A DNA stretch of 64,000 nt from Bacteroidota bacterium (GTDB lineage Bacteria; Bacteroidota; JABWAT01): the NCBI GenBank assembly GCA_020161835.1, contig JAIUNL010000007.1, forward strand, positions 1-64,000. Reading direction: 5' to 3'. The notes below the pieces were generated by a model. It was not told the origin of the DNA and did no database searches. It saw nothing but the letters and a program-made list of their open reading frames with translations. Shown one piece after another: positions 8,278-17,959 of the stretch (position 1 is the first letter of the stretch; each line of letters begins with the position of its first letter). The position numbers were made by a program, and so were the translations under genes.

Positions 8278-10323
8278 ATGATGACTGAAACTGCCCGCAT
8301 ACTTTCCTTTTCTCCTGATTACCTGATTTGGGCTATTGCCGGATTGTTTCTGGTCTTTATTTCCTTCAGCACCTGGATCTATCTCACCACCCGTCCTGAT
8401 ATTCCTTTTCCGTGGAAAGGAATCCTGATCGGTCTTCGTGCGCTTTCTTTAACGTTAATTGCGGCACTTCTGCTTCACCCGGTTATGACAACCGGTGTTC
8501 AGAAAAAGGAGTATCCGCCCGTAACTGTTTGGGTGGATGCCAGCGGTTCTATGGATAAATGGCTAACTCAGGAAAAACGTACGGAACTGGAAACTGAGCT
8601 CAGAAATCTTGCCGGTGATTCACTTTCGGTTTCCATCCGGTATTTTGCACAATCTGTTTCTGACCTTCCGCTGAATATGAAATCATGGCGGTCTGAAACC
8701 CGGTTATCGCCTGTTCTTGATCAGGCAAAAGAGGGTTACCATCTTTTGATTACGGATGGGGTTTTCTCTGATTATGACTGGTTGCCGTTGAACCCTTCAG
8801 GAAAATGGAATTCAGTGATTGTGGGTGATACGTCCCGAATTGCGGGATTCCGGCTGCTGAATCTCGTTCAACCGGAAATTACCGGCTATGAAGGTGATGA
8901 AGTCACACTTCCTTTTATTGCGGCCTGGTCAGGTATCCGTAGTGATTCTGCAAAAGCGGAAATTCAGTTTTCTGATGCCAGTCAGTCTTTTTCAATCCGG
9001 CCAAAAGAATCATCTGGTTCAGTTTCACTTTCTGGAAAAATTACACTTCCGGCACCGGGTGAATACAGATATCAGGTCAGATTAAATACAAAAACAGGCG
9101 TTCAGCAAAGAACCGGGAAAATTACCGTTCTGAAACGGCTTCAAAAAATAATTATTGCCAGCAATTCACCCGATCCGCTGGCCGGATTTCTGAAAAGACA
9201 ACTCGAAAGTATCGGAAAGCTTTCTGTTCAGATTGTGATTGATGATCCTGACCGAAAACCAAAAGCATTTTCTGCTGTAACTCCCTCATCAGAACCGGTT
9301 CTTCATATCTGGCTGAACTATCCGCAAAAACCGGCCGGACTTGTTCCGCCCATCCTCAAAAAGAATGATCCGTTTCTTTTGATTTCGTCTGTAAAACCGG
9401 ATGTTGCACAATTGCCCTCAGAATTAAAAGTGTGGCTGGATGCTCCTGCTCAGCTTGCCGGGCAAGGATGGTACCCGGCACCTCTTTCATCAGCTTCTGC
9501 TCTGATCTGGACTGGATGGCCGGTTTCAAGGTTTAATGACTTACCACCCTTAACTTCACCGGTCATTTCTTTTCCTGTACTTTCTGAACGGCAGGTAAGA
9601 GCACAACTTCGAATTCGGGACCAGGTGTTTGACATTCCGACCCAAACCGTAATTTCTGAAAAACCAAAACGAATCTGGATGGCTTATGGTGCTTTTGATC
9701 AGTGGGAACGCTGGCAAGCTCTGAATGGTCAGCCGGTTCCGGCAGTTTCATCTGCATTCAGACAATTCTTGTCGTGGATGCTCACCCCAACTGATGAAGA
9801 ATTGGTTTCTGTCCGATTCAGAACTGACCTGACAACCCGTGAACTTGTTGTTTCCGGTTTGATTCAATCTGCCATCATTCACTCAAAACCTGATTCAATC
9901 CGGTTGGATTTTGGCTGGCAAAAAGGTGAACTGAAAAAAATGAATCTGCTTGAAAATGGTTGGTTTGAAGTCAGACTGCCAGCACCTGATTCATTGGAAT
10001 CAACCTGGAAATTGGTCATAACCCAGCCGGGCAATTCACAGATCACTCAATCCGGACGGTACAATAAACCCTCTGAATCTGAAGAAAAAGAAATTGAAGC
10101 TGCTGAAGTTGAACCCCTGTTATCCTGGATTTCAGGACAGGGAGGAAAGTCCTGGATTGGGATCCCGCCCACAGATTCCATCCGGGCACAGCTTGCCAAA
10201 ACAAGTCAATTGAACTGGCATCAGACAATTTATGATGCATGGAAGTCAGTTTATTGGTTTTTATTGATCATTTGTTTTCTAAGTGTTGAATGGATCATCA
10301 GAAAGAGATTTGGAGCCTTGTAA
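8278..10323 (+). CDS. Membrane protein with VWA-like domain
   Basis: A 681-residue inner-membrane protein. Two membrane helices lie at residues about 16-37 and 48-70, followed by a long extracytoplasmic part and one C-terminal helix (about 655-672). Directly after the second helix, VTVWVDASGSMD carries a MIDAS-type DxSxS motif (Asp87, Ser89, Ser91), as in von Willebrand factor A domains, although the downstream MIDAS residues are not obvious. The middle (residues about 180-260) looks beta-rich. The gene is followed after 2 bp by a surface protein gene, so the two are probably made together. Topology and pairing resemble BatA-like membrane VWA proteins; the function is unknown. Confidence 0.75.
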   Translation: MMTETARILSFSPDYLIWAIAGLFLVFISFSTWIYLTTRPDIPFPWKGILIGLRALSLTLIAALLLHPVMTTGVQKKEYPPVTVWVDASGSMDKWLTQEKRTELETELRNLAGDSLSVSIRYFAQSVSDLPLNMKSWRSETRLSPVLDQAKEGYHLLITDGVFSDYDWLPLNPSGKWNSVIVGDTSRIAGFRLLNLVQPEITGYEGDEVTLPFIAAWSGIRSDSAKAEIQFSDASQSFSIRPKESSGSVSLSGKITLPAPGEYRYQVRLNTKTGVQQRTGKITVLKRLQKIIIASNSPDPLAGFLKRQLESIGKLSVQIVIDDPDRKPKAFSAVTPSSEPVLHIWLNYPQKPAGLVPPILKKNDPFLLISSVKPDVAQLPSELKVWLDAPAQLAGQGWYPAPLSSASALIWTGWPVSRFNDLPPLTSPVISFPVLSERQVRAQLRIRDQVFDIPTQTVISEKPKRIWMAYGAFDQWERWQALNGQPVPAVSSAFRQFLSWMLTPTDEELVSVRFRTDLTTRELVVSGLIQSAIIHSKPDSIRLDFGWQKGELKKMNLLENGWFEVRLPAPDSLESTWKLVITQPGNSQITQSGRYNKPSESEEKEIEAAEVEPLLSWISGQGGKSWIGIPPTDSIRAQLAKTSQLNWHQTIYDAWKSVYWFLLIICFLSVEWIIRKRFGAL

Positions 10324-10325
10324 TT

Positions 10326-13300
10326 ATGAAAGTCCCCATTTTATGTATGCTGCTGGCAGCCCTGATTCACCCCAATCTGGTTGCTCAGCCGGTGATTTCT
10401 GAAGTCATGCCCAAACCGGTTTCGTCTGATGCTGAGTTTGTTGAACTTTATAATCTTTCGCAAACCGATTCTCTTGATATTTCAGAACTGAAATTAAAAG
10501 ACAATCTTACCTTAACCAGCCTCGTTCATGTCTGGGGTCCGAAAAAACTGGCACCAAAGGCTTTTGCTCTTATTTTGGATCGTGATTATTTTGAATCTGG
10601 CAGTTCCGGTCAATATAATGACATCCTTCCAACGGGAATCCCTGTTTATAAAACTTCAAACGCCTCAATCGGAAACGGACTCGGGAATACAGTCGATAAT
10701 CTCGTTTTGCTTTCAGCGGATGGAAAGGACACACTTTCGCTACTTTCCTGGACGCTTCCAGCCAATTTCCCTTCAGGTTATTCCATCGAAAAGAGAAATC
10801 CTGCAGGACCCAAATCCGACCACTTTCCTGCCAAAAACTGGCTGCATTCTAACTGGCTTTATGGGTCACCCGGAAGCGTAAATTCAGTTCCTGGCATTCC
10901 ATTGACTGATCTTGGGTTGAAACTTGTTGGCTATAAACCTGAAAATCCCTGGTTGGGTGATTCTCTTTTTACTGAACTCAGAATTTGTAATCCGGGGTTG
11001 CAAAATCCGGAACTGGTCTCACTCAAAGTTCTTGAACTGGATGACGGCGGAAATCCGCTCAGTGAAACAGAATCGGGAATCTCACCACCCGGATCTGGCG
11101 ACTCACTTACGATCACAATTTCTGTTTTCCCGGGTTCTTCTTCTTCACGCTTTCTTTTTAAACTGATCACTTCCGGTGATGAATTCCCGGCAAATGATTC
11201 GGTTTCTTTCAGAGTTAACCTGAAAACCGGTCTTCCGGGTGATGTTCAGTTACTTTCTGCCCGGACCGATGCAGATTTTATCCAAACTGAAACTGAATTT
11301 CATGTCATTGCCAACCTGATCAGCAGGGATTTGAATTCAGGTGATATTTCAATTTTTGGGCGGATTTATTATTGGGATGCCGGTAACTGGCTGTTTAATT
11401 CTGAAACAGTTTTGCAGACTATTTCTCCTTTTACTGGTGAAAAACAGATTTCAATTCCGGTAAGTCCTGCTCAGCCGGGATTTTACCGAATTGATCTGAA
11501 AATGGAAACGCTTAACGATCCCAATCCACAAAATGATACGATTTCGTTTAAGTATGAAGTTTACTGGCCGGTTGCAGATGAAGCTTTGACCTTGTCTGAA
11601 CTCATGCCAAATCCGGAAGGAACAGACGGACTGAACGAATTTGTTGAACTTTTCAACCCCACCACAAACCTGACTGGCGACCTGAGTAAAATCCGGCTGC
11701 TGATTTCCGGAAAAACGGAACTTCACATTTCCGGGCGAAAAAAGTTCATTCAACCTGGCGAAAGGGTTTTGGTTCACCACCCGCTTTACAGCTCCCAAAC
11801 GATAAAGCTTTATGACGGAATTGAGGACACACTTAACTCCATTTTTGCAGTTTCTTCTTTGCCCCTGGTGATGAAAAATACAAATGAACGGATTGCTTTG
11901 GTTTCTGCAACTGGGGATACACTGGATTCGTTCTCATGGATTTCAGATCCGGGAAACGGCGTCAGTCTGGAGAAAATCCTGCCTGAAGTGAATAAAAATT
12001 CTAAAAATTGGGGGAAATCAAAGGAACATCATGGCACACCGGGATGGCAGAACAGTTTGTTTCCCACGGAAAATAAAAGCCAGGTTTTTTTGCAGATTAG
12101 TGAATTTACTGGTCAAAAGAACACGTTGGTAACCCTGAAAATGAAAGTTGTGAATCAGGGCAGACAAAGCATTGACTCGGGGAATCTTTCCTTTTTTTCA
12201 ATTTTTCCCGGCCAAACCGGACAGCTTTTATCTGCAACCCAGCTTGCCACAGGAACCAGATTAGAATTTGGAGATTCACTGGTTACAGAGTTTGTCACCA
12301 ACCTCACCATTCCGGGGAAAATTCAATTTTTCGCCCGGTTTGAAAACCCGGATTTATCTTCCGGTTCGGATACGCTTTCACTTCAGATTCCGTTTGAACC
12401 AGGATGTCTGCTGATCAATGAGTTTCTTCCTGCTGGTGACAAGACTGCGGAATTTATTGAATTTTTCAATCCATCTGACTATCCAGTTTATCTGGAAGGC
12501 TGGCAGATTGCCAATTCTTCTTCAACCGGGAAAGTTACGCTTCGTGGTTCTGAACTGGTAGTTCAACCAGGGAGTTATGGCGTCGTTTTCCGGGATACAA
12601 CCGGAGTTTCGACCTTATTAAAATCGGGAAAAGCATGGTGGATCAAAACCCTGCCAGCCATGAAGGATACCGGTGACGTCGTTAAAATTTCTGCACCGGG
12701 TGGAATTTTGATTGATAGTCTGTCTTACCGGTCGGCCTGGTTTGGTCAACAGTTGACCGATTTTTCAGTTGAAAAAACTGAACCTGAATTTCCATCCGGA
12801 CAAAAAGAAAACTGGATGAAATCCTGGGATCAGTCGGGTACACCAGGCACACAGAATTCCCGGTTTCCTTTTCAGATCAATGCTGCAATTCTTAACTCAG
12901 AACCCGTAATTTTACGTCCGGGTGAGACCAAAACTGTTTTCTTCAGAATTCAAAACAGGGGGAAAAACCCGGTTTCACTCCCGGAACTTTCTGTTTGGGC
13001 GGATGCCAATCAGGATTTACTGCCGGATTCTGAAACACCACTTGTTCGTTTCCCGGGTTCGGGTGATCAGCTTGAATATGGTATGACTGCTGATATTCCA
13101 GTTACGGCATCGTGGATCTGGACCGAAACCGGACATTTACTGATTCAGCTTGCATTGCCGGGAGATGAAAATCCGGATGATGATAAACTGGCCGTTGGGG
13201 TGAAGTCATCGGTGAAAAGAGAAGTCGTGAAAATCTCGGAGATCCTGTTTGATCCGCTTCAGGATGGGAATGATGGCAAACCCGATCACTCAGAATACAT

Positions 13301-14084
13301 TGAGATTTACAATCCCGGCACTGAAGCCGTTTCACTCGAAAACTGGACACTCAGCGACCGGCCAACTGAAACCGGAACTCAAAATTGGGTTAGAATCACT
13401 GCCAAATTCAGTCTTTTGCCCGGAGACTTTGGTGTTGTTTCAGCTGATTCTGGGTTGTTCGATCAGTTCCCCGGCTTAAAGGCAAATCCTGACGTTTGTA
13501 TTTTGAATGTATCGTCGTTGAATCTGAACTCAGATGGTGATGCCGTGATACTAAAGGACCAGTGGGGAAGTGTTGTGGATTCGGTTTTTTATTCAGAAAA
13601 ATGGCATTCAAAGGATCTTATCACAACAAAAAGTATTGCTCTGGAACGACGGGATTTGAATGTGAATGCAAACGATCCGCTGAACTGGTCATCGTCGGTA
13701 AATCCGGCTGGCGGCACCCCCGGGAAATCCAATTCAGTCAAACTTCCGGAATCTGTGGGAAATAAATCATCAGTGTGGGTGAGTCCAAATCCTTTTTCTC
13801 CCGATGAAGATGGCAGAGATGATGTCTGTGAACTGCATTACCGGTTTTCTGAACCGGTGAGTTCGGCATCAGTCACGATTTATGACCGGCTTGGAAGAAA
13901 AATCAAAGAACTGAAACCCTGGTCGCTCTCAGGACCTGAAGGCGTCATTTTCTGGGATGGAAAAAAGGAAGATGGACAAATAGCCCCAATCGGACCGTAT
14001 ATTTTTCTGACAGAATTTATGAATCCGGCTGGCGGGAAAATCCATAAAGGAAAAACGGTGGTGATTTTAGCAAAGAAAATGTAG
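10326..14084 (+). CDS. Large surface protein with four lamin-tail domains and gliding-type C-terminal domain
   Basis: A 1252-residue secreted protein; the signal peptide ends near LVAQ. Four lamin-tail (LTD) starts are visible: VISEVMPKP (about residue 21), LSELMPNPEG (about 422), LINEFLPAG (about 694) and ISEILFDP (about 969), each followed by EF(V/I)E(L/I)(Y/F)NP-like text. Between them are CARDB-like beta-sandwiches. The C-terminus begins SPNPFSPDEDGRDD (about 1153) and continues with VTIYDRLGRKIKEL, the gliding-motility (CHU_C) kind of type IX sorting domain. Start ATG 10326 was chosen because it begins the signal peptide and leaves 2 bp after the upstream stop. Probably an adhesin or nuclease-associated surface protein, but no catalytic site was seen. 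Confidence 0.85.
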   Translation: MKVPILCMLLAALIHPNLVAQPVISEVMPKPVSSDAEFVELYNLSQTDSLDISELKLKDNLTLTSLVHVWGPKKLAPKAFALILDRDYFESGSSGQYNDILPTGIPVYKTSNASIGNGLGNTVDNLVLLSADGKDTLSLLSWTLPANFPSGYSIEKRNPAGPKSDHFPAKNWLHSNWLYGSPGSVNSVPGIPLTDLGLKLVGYKPENPWLGDSLFTELRICNPGLQNPELVSLKVLELDDGGNPLSETESGISPPGSGDSLTITISVFPGSSSSRFLFKLITSGDEFPANDSVSFRVNLKTGLPGDVQLLSARTDADFIQTETEFHVIANLISRDLNSGDISIFGRIYYWDAGNWLFNSETVLQTISPFTGEKQISIPVSPAQPGFYRIDLKMETLNDPNPQNDTISFKYEVYWPVADEALTLSELMPNPEGTDGLNEFVELFNPTTNLTGDLSKIRLLISGKTELHISGRKKFIQPGERVLVHHPLYSSQTIKLYDGIEDTLNSIFAVSSLPLVMKNTNERIALVSATGDTLDSFSWISDPGNGVSLEKILPEVNKNSKNWGKSKEHHGTPGWQNSLFPTENKSQVFLQISEFTGQKNTLVTLKMKVVNQGRQSIDSGNLSFFSIFPGQTGQLLSATQLATGTRLEFGDSLVTEFVTNLTIPGKIQFFARFENPDLSSGSDTLSLQIPFEPGCLLINEFLPAGDKTAEFIEFFNPSDYPVYLEGWQIANSSSTGKVTLRGSELVVQPGSYGVVFRDTTGVSTLLKSGKAWWIKTLPAMKDTGDVVKISAPGGILIDSLSYRSAWFGQQLTDFSVEKTEPEFPSGQKENWMKSWDQSGTPGTQNSRFPFQINAAILNSEPVILRPGETKTVFFRIQNRGKNPVSLPELSVWADANQDLLPDSETPLVRFPGSGDQLEYGMTADIPVTASWIWTETGHLLIQLALPGDENPDDDKLAVGVKSSVKREVVKISEILFDPLQDGNDGKPDHSEYIEIYNPGTEAVSLENWTLSDRPTETGTQNWVRITAKFSLLPGDFGVVSADSGLFDQFPGLKANPDVCILNVSSLNLNSDGDAVILKDQWGSVVDSVFYSEKWHSKDLITTKSIALERRDLNVNANDPLNWSSSVNPAGGTPGKSNSVKLPESVGNKSSVWVSPNPFSPDEDGRDDVCELHYRFSEPVSSASVTIYDRLGRKIKELKPWSLSGPEGVIFWDGKKEDGQIAPIGPYIFLTEFMNPAGGKIHKGKTVVILAKKM

Positions 14085-14153
14085 TTACCGAATAAGCTGC
14101 AGGGAAAAACGGTTATTTGGAATAATTATAAATTAATTGGTACGGCAGGGGAT

Positions 14154-14182
14154 TTGACCTCATTGATTTATAAAATTATGTA
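14154..14182 (+). promoter_or_regulatory. Candidate promoter of the small alpha/beta-barrel gene
   Basis: TTGACC (14154-14159), 17-bp spacer, TATGTA (14177-14182), 34 bp before the ATG. A Bacteroidota-like TATCTTTC overlaps the second box, but its distance to the TTTG at 14153 is too long. Sequence match only. Confidence 0.4.
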
Positions 14183-14216
14183 TCTTTCTGTACACAATTA
14201 AAAATCGGAGTAATAA

Positions 14217-14486
14217 ATGATAAACGTAATTTTGTCACATGTAGTTGGAGATTTTGCAGGATGGAAAAAGGGATTTGATGACGGAGAAGCATTTAGATCT
14301 GCAAACGGGGTGAAGACGATCGGCGTTTATCAGGCAGTTGACAATCCGAATTCTATTACAGTTATAACTGAATTTCCCAGCATTGAGGCGGTTAACGGTT
14401 TTATGAATAATCCCCAGCTTCAAGCAGATATGGCTAAAGCTGGTGTTGTTGGCAAACCTGAAGTAAAGATTCTGAAAAAATTCTGA
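14217..14486 (+). CDS. Small dimeric alpha/beta-barrel (ABM/cyclase-like) protein
   Basis: An 89-residue cytoplasmic protein. DFAGWKKGFDDGEAFRSANG, then a beta strand ITVITEFPSIEAVNGFM, and the tail AGVVGKPEVKIL match a family of very small dimeric alpha/beta-barrel proteins related to antibiotic-biosynthesis monooxygenases. Members of this size often have no known substrate. It is a stand-alone gene with its own candidate promoter and a CCCCTCC hairpin repeat just after the stop that could also end transcription. Confidence 0.75.
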   Translation: MINVILSHVVGDFAGWKKGFDDGEAFRSANGVKTIGVYQAVDNPNSITVITEFPSIEAVNGFMNNPQLQADMAKAGVVGKPEVKILKKF

Positions 14487-14505
14487 GAAAATTCTGAGAA
14501 AATTC

Positions 14506-14553
14506 AAACCACCTCGGCTTCGCCACCCCTCCTTTAATAAAGGAGGGGAATTT
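14506..14553. repeat. CCCCTCC/GGAGGGG palindromic repeat, copy 2 (inverted)
   Basis: AAACCACCTCGGCTTCGCC joined to CCCCTCCTTTAATAAAGGAGGGG and AATTTAA. This is the reverse orientation of the copies at 20625 and 62638, with the same GGCGAAGCCGAGGTGGTTT end module. Confidence 0.8.
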
Positions 14554-14583
14554 AATTTTCTTACAACTCTGTTAAGCGTATCG

Positions 14584-14611
14584 CTTACACCTTAAACCTT
14601 ACGCCTATTCC
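14584..14611. repeat. 7-nt-period array B, at the PfkB gene stop codon
   Basis: Units CTTACAC, CTTAAAC, CTTACGC, CTATTCC in one register. The last unit contains the reverse-complemented stop codon of the PfkB gene (14605-14607). The core resembles the CCTTA units of the array at 3147-3174. Confidence 0.6.
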
Positions 14612-15516
14612 TCAAACTGGCTCAGGTTTTTAAACTGACGGTACCGGCTTTCAATTTCTTTTCCGGTCAGATTCTGAAGTCTTTCCAGTGAGAATTTCTC
14701 AACGGAATAGGATGCCAGGGTTGAACCGTAAATAACAGCACGTTTCAGGTGATCCAGGTCGAGTTTGTCATGTTTGGCAAGGTACCCGATAAATCCGCCC
14801 ATGAACGTATCTCCGGCGCCGGTCGGATCAAAAATATCTTCGAGCGGATAGGCAGGCGCACTGAAAATGGAGTCGGAAGTGAAAAGGAGTGCACCATGTT
14901 CACCTTTTTTGATGATCAATGTGTGCGGACCCATTTCCATGATTTTCCGTGCAGCTTTCACCAGGTTATGTTCTTTTGCCAGTTCGCGGGCTTCAGAATC
15001 ATTAATTGAGAGGAGATCAACACGGGCAAGTGTTTTTACAAGCTGATCATAAGCACCACTGATCCAGAAATTCATGGTATCGGCAATGACCAGTTTCGGA
15101 TTCTTAACCTGATCTAAAACCTGAAGCTGAAGCGTTGGGTGGATATTTCCGAGAACGACATATTCAGCATTTTTTGCTGCTTCCGGAATAATCGGATTGA
15201 AGTTTTCAAAAACATTTAACTGAGTATCCAGCGTATCACGTGTATTCAGATCGAAATGATACCGGCCTGACCACCGAAAGGTTTTCCCGCCTTCAATGAT
15301 CTGGAGTCCGTCGAGGTTAATTCCTTTTCCTGCAAGAAATGCAATGTGCTCCTTCGGAAAATCACTTCCCACAACTCCTACCAGAGAAATATCTTTCATA
15401 AAAAAAGAGGCAGCAGCTGAAATAAAGGTAGCCGAACCACCAAGTGCATCGTCAGCTTTACCGAAAGGTGTTTCGATGGTATCAAGGGCTACAGAACCCA
15501 CAACCAAAAGACTCAT
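14605..15516 (-). CDS. PfkB-family carbohydrate/nucleoside kinase
   Basis: A 303-residue ribokinase-fold enzyme. An N-terminal VVGSVALDTIETPFG and GGSATFISAAAS form the substrate lid side, and the C-terminal signature DPTGAGDTFMGGFIGY (residues about 229-244) carries the catalytic Asp and anion hole. Such enzymes phosphorylate sugars or nucleosides with ATP; the substrate cannot be read from the sequence. An AAGGAAA ribosome-binding-like stretch precedes the ATG. The promoter region is occupied by the 134-bp tandem repeat. Confidence 0.88.
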   Translation of the reverse strand: MSLLVVGSVALDTIETPFGKADDALGGSATFISAAASFFMKDISLVGVVGSDFPKEHIAFLAGKGINLDGLQIIEGGKTFRWSGRYHFDLNTRDTLDTQLNVFENFNPIIPEAAKNAEYVVLGNIHPTLQLQVLDQVKNPKLVIADTMNFWISGAYDQLVKTLARVDLLSINDSEARELAKEHNLVKAARKIMEMGPHTLIIKKGEHGALLFTSDSIFSAPAYPLEDIFDPTGAGDTFMGGFIGYLAKHDKLDLDHLKRAVIYGSTLASYSVEKFSLERLQNLTGKEIESRYRQFKNLSQFEE

Positions 15517-15551
15517 TTTATTTTCCTTTTAAAATTATAAATAAATTATTT

Positions 15552-15945
15552 AAACACAGAGTTAGCAGAGTTAATCGCTGAGTTTCACAGAGAAATTCGT
15601 TTTTTAATGTTCCGGAATTTAAAACCAGAAGAAACTCTGTTTGACTCAGTGTTAAACTCAGTGTTTCTCTGTGCTTAACGTATTTTACCACTGAGTTAGC
15701 AGCGTTTATCACAGAGTTTCACAGAGGAATTTGACTTTTAATGTTCCGGAATTTAAAACCAGAAAAAACTCTGTTTGACTCAGTGTTAAACTCAGTGTTT
15801 CTCTGTGCTAAACGTATTTTACCACTGAGTTAGCGGAGTTTATCACAGAGTTTCACAGAGAAATTCGATTTTTGTTTTTGAATTAAACCCCAAAAAACTC
15901 CCTGTTCTCAGTGTTTAACTTTGTGACCTCTGTGGTAAATGCATT
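15552..15945. repeat. 134-bp tandem repeat with internal inverted repeats, about 3 units
   Basis: GAGTTAGC recurs at 15559, 15693 and 15827, exactly 134 bp apart. Units 1 and 2 are nearly identical; unit 3 decays after about 50 bp. Within each unit the left part (GAGTTTCACAGAGAAAT) and the right part (CACTGAGT, GTTTCTCTGTG on the opposite arm) are near inverse complements around a TTCCGGAA centre, so each unit can fold as one long hairpin. The array fills the 443-bp spacer between the PfkB gene start and the dedA-like gene end; no gene is seen in it. Confidence 0.88.
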
Positions 15946-15959
15946 TTCCGCATTTTCCC

Positions 15960-16598
15960 TTATTTCGCCATTTTTGCTTTTACAACCTGATAAACCGCAG
16001 GAAGAATCGAAATAAAAATAATGGCAAGAATAACAATCCCGAAGTTTTCTTTTACGAACGGAATATTGCCAAAAAAGAAGCCAAGAACAAGAAATCCGTT
16101 GATCCAGATCAGTCCGCCAATGACATTGAACATAATAAATTTGGGGTAGGTCATGCTTCCGATTCCGGCAACGAACGGAGCAAAAGTTCTAAAAATGGGC
16201 AGGAATTTTGCAAGAATAATGGTTTTTCCGCCATGTTTTTCATAAAAACCATGAGTTTTCATCAGGTATTCTTTGTTGAAAAACCGGGAATTTTCAAAAT
16301 GAAAAACCTTCGGCCCCAGGTAATTCCCAATGGAGTAATTGGTTGTATCCCCTGCTATTGAAGCCAACGTAAGTAAAATCATGAGCGTTTCGAGATGAAA
16401 GGCACCTCCGGCAGCCAGTGCACCAAGGGCAAATAAAAGGGAATCACCGGGAAGAAACGGAGTTACTACCAAACCGGTTTCAGCAAAAATGATCAGAAAC
16501 AAAATGGCGTAAGTCCACAAACCGAACATCAGAATCAGTTCGTTAAGGTGAACATCAAGGTGGAGAACAAGGTCAATCAGATACTGAATAAATTCCAT
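15960..16598 (-). CDS. DedA/VTT-family membrane protein
   Basis: A 212-residue multi-pass inner-membrane protein. Features of the DedA (VTT, SNARE-associated) family are present: FAETGLVVTPFLPGDSLLF near residue 40, then GDTTNYSIGNYLG, and KFLPIFRTFAPFVAGIGSM with the conserved RxxAPxxAG-like motif (residues about 131-144). DedA proteins include undecaprenyl-phosphate and phospholipid scramblases/flippases needed for envelope homeostasis. It is the last gene of the minus-strand operon TPR-folP-GT2-pcm, 32 bp after pcm. Confidence 0.9.
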   Translation of the reverse strand: MEFIQYLIDLVLHLDVHLNELILMFGLWTYAILFLIIFAETGLVVTPFLPGDSLLFALGALAAGGAFHLETLMILLTLASIAGDTTNYSIGNYLGPKVFHFENSRFFNKEYLMKTHGFYEKHGGKTIILAKFLPIFRTFAPFVAGIGSMTYPKFIMFNVIGGLIWINGFLVLGFFFGNIPFVKENFGIVILAIIFISILPAVYQVVKAKMAK

Positions 16599-16630
16599 AA
16601 TAATCCTTATTTAAATAAACCGGGTCCTAA

Positions 16631-17278
16631 TCAGGAAACCCATCCTTCTTTACCAATGAGTGGAACAAATTTGAAGCCCTCAATAGTTTCAGTCTGGAAT
16701 TCTTCTTCTGATAATCGGGTAATCACATGCAAATTCTGAACTTTATCGTCTCCGATTGGGATCACCAGGCGTGCACCCACTTTTAATTGCCGGGTGAGAC
16801 TTGGCGGAACTGTTGGCCCGCCTGCTGTAACAATGATGCCATCAAACGGAGCATACTGATTCCATCCCAGCGTACCGTCTGCACACCGGCAGGCGATGCC
16901 GTATCCGAGACGTTCAAGAGTCGTTCTGGCTTTATTCATCAGATCGAGGTGCCGTTCAATTGAGAAAACCTGACAGCCTAATGCTTTCAGAACAGCTGCC
17001 TGATACCCGGATCCCGTACCGATTTCCAGAATTTTAAATCCGGGTTTTGCCCTTAAGCTTTGGCTCATGATGGCAACGGTATACGGCTGTGAAATAGTTT
17101 GTGCTTGTCCGATCGGAAGTGCAACATCTTCATAAGCCCGGTGGACGAGGCTGGATTGAACAAATTCATGGCGGGGAACCGAATTGATGGCAGAAATCAC
17201 CTGTTCGTCTGTGATTCCCTTTTTTCTCAGGATGGAGATCAGTTCAGTACGTGCTTTTGTGTAGTAGGTATTGGCCAT
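16631..17278 (-). CDS. pcm: Protein-L-isoaspartate O-methyltransferase
   Basis: A 215-residue SAM-dependent methyltransferase that repairs isoaspartyl residues in aged proteins. VPRHEFV and AYEDVALPIGQAQTISQPY (residues about 30-66) form the substrate-side signature, and ILEIGTGSGYQAAVLKALG (about 80-98) is SAM motif I. VGARLVIPIGD near the end is also typical. The start codon lies directly beside the stop codon of the upstream GT2 gene, so translation is probably coupled. Confidence 0.94.
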   Translation of the reverse strand: MANTYYTKARTELISILRKKGITDEQVISAINSVPRHEFVQSSLVHRAYEDVALPIGQAQTISQPYTVAIMSQSLRAKPGFKILEIGTGSGYQAAVLKALGCQVFSIERHLDLMNKARTTLERLGYGIACRCADGTLGWNQYAPFDGIIVTAGGPTVPPSLTRQLKVGARLVIPIGDDKVQNLHVITRLSEEEFQTETIEGFKFVPLIGKEGWVS

Positions 17279-17959
17279 TCAATTCCAGAAAAACGATCGA
17301 AACCACAAAGTTATGAATTTTTGTGTATTGACCCAAGGACGAAGGTAACTTTTGCTGGAATTATAGATTGTTTTGACGGGAATCCAGGTGATTCGGCGTT
17401 TTGAAAGTGACGATTTGATGAGATATTCAGTTTCAAACATGTAACCGGTCTCTTTGCAATTTTTTGAAACATCACCGCTCATTCTGATGGCCCGGTAACC
17501 GCATTGTGAATCAGGGACTTTGTGTCCGAGGCGGAATCTGATCAGTTTGCTCGTTAAAAAATTACTGATCTGACGGGTAATTGGCATTGAAGTGTGATGC
17601 AAATGCCGGTGACCGATAATAAGATCATATTCATTTGTCTGAATGGCTGAAAGAAAACTATGAAGTTCCTTTGGGTCATGTTGCAGGTCTGAATCCATAC
17701 AGATTACCCAGTCAGAACCGGAAAGAAGGTCAAGTCCTTTTCTGATTGCAGCACCTTTTCCCTGATTTTTTTCCGTTCTGAAAAAACGGCAATTAGCAAG
17801 TTCTGCTATTTCAGAAGTTCGGTCTGTGCTTCCATCATCCACAACCAGAATGTCTTCAAAAAAAAATTCTGTTTTGATCTGAGGAAGTAACACGGGAAGC
17901 GAATCTGCTGATTGGTAAGCAGGAATCAAAACTGAAATTTTAAGAGTGGATGAGGTCAT
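17279..17959 (-). CDS. Family 2 glycosyltransferase
   Basis: A 226-residue GT-A fold protein without clear membrane helices. ISVLIPAYQSADSLPVLLP starts the nucleotide-binding half, DILVVDDGSTDRTSE supplies the first Asp pair, and VICMDSDLQHDP supplies the DxD metal-binding motif; QCGYRAIR follows. This is closest in look to DPM1/polyprenyl-phosphate-type GT2 enzymes, but acceptor and sugar are unknown. Its start overlaps the folP stop by 4 bp. Confidence 0.88.
   Translation of the reverse strand: MTSSTLKISVLIPAYQSADSLPVLLPQIKTEFFFEDILVVDDGSTDRTSEIAELANCRFFRTEKNQGKGAAIRKGLDLLSGSDWVICMDSDLQHDPKELHSFLSAIQTNEYDLIIGHRHLHHTSMPITRQISNFLTSKLIRFRLGHKVPDSQCGYRAIRMSGDVSKNCKETGYMFETEYLIKSSLSKRRITWIPVKTIYNSSKSYLRPWVNTQKFITLWFRSFFWN

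Noticed and set aside
15552..15945. CRISPR array
   Set aside because: The 134-bp unit is repeated head to tail without unique spacers, and no cas gene is in the window.
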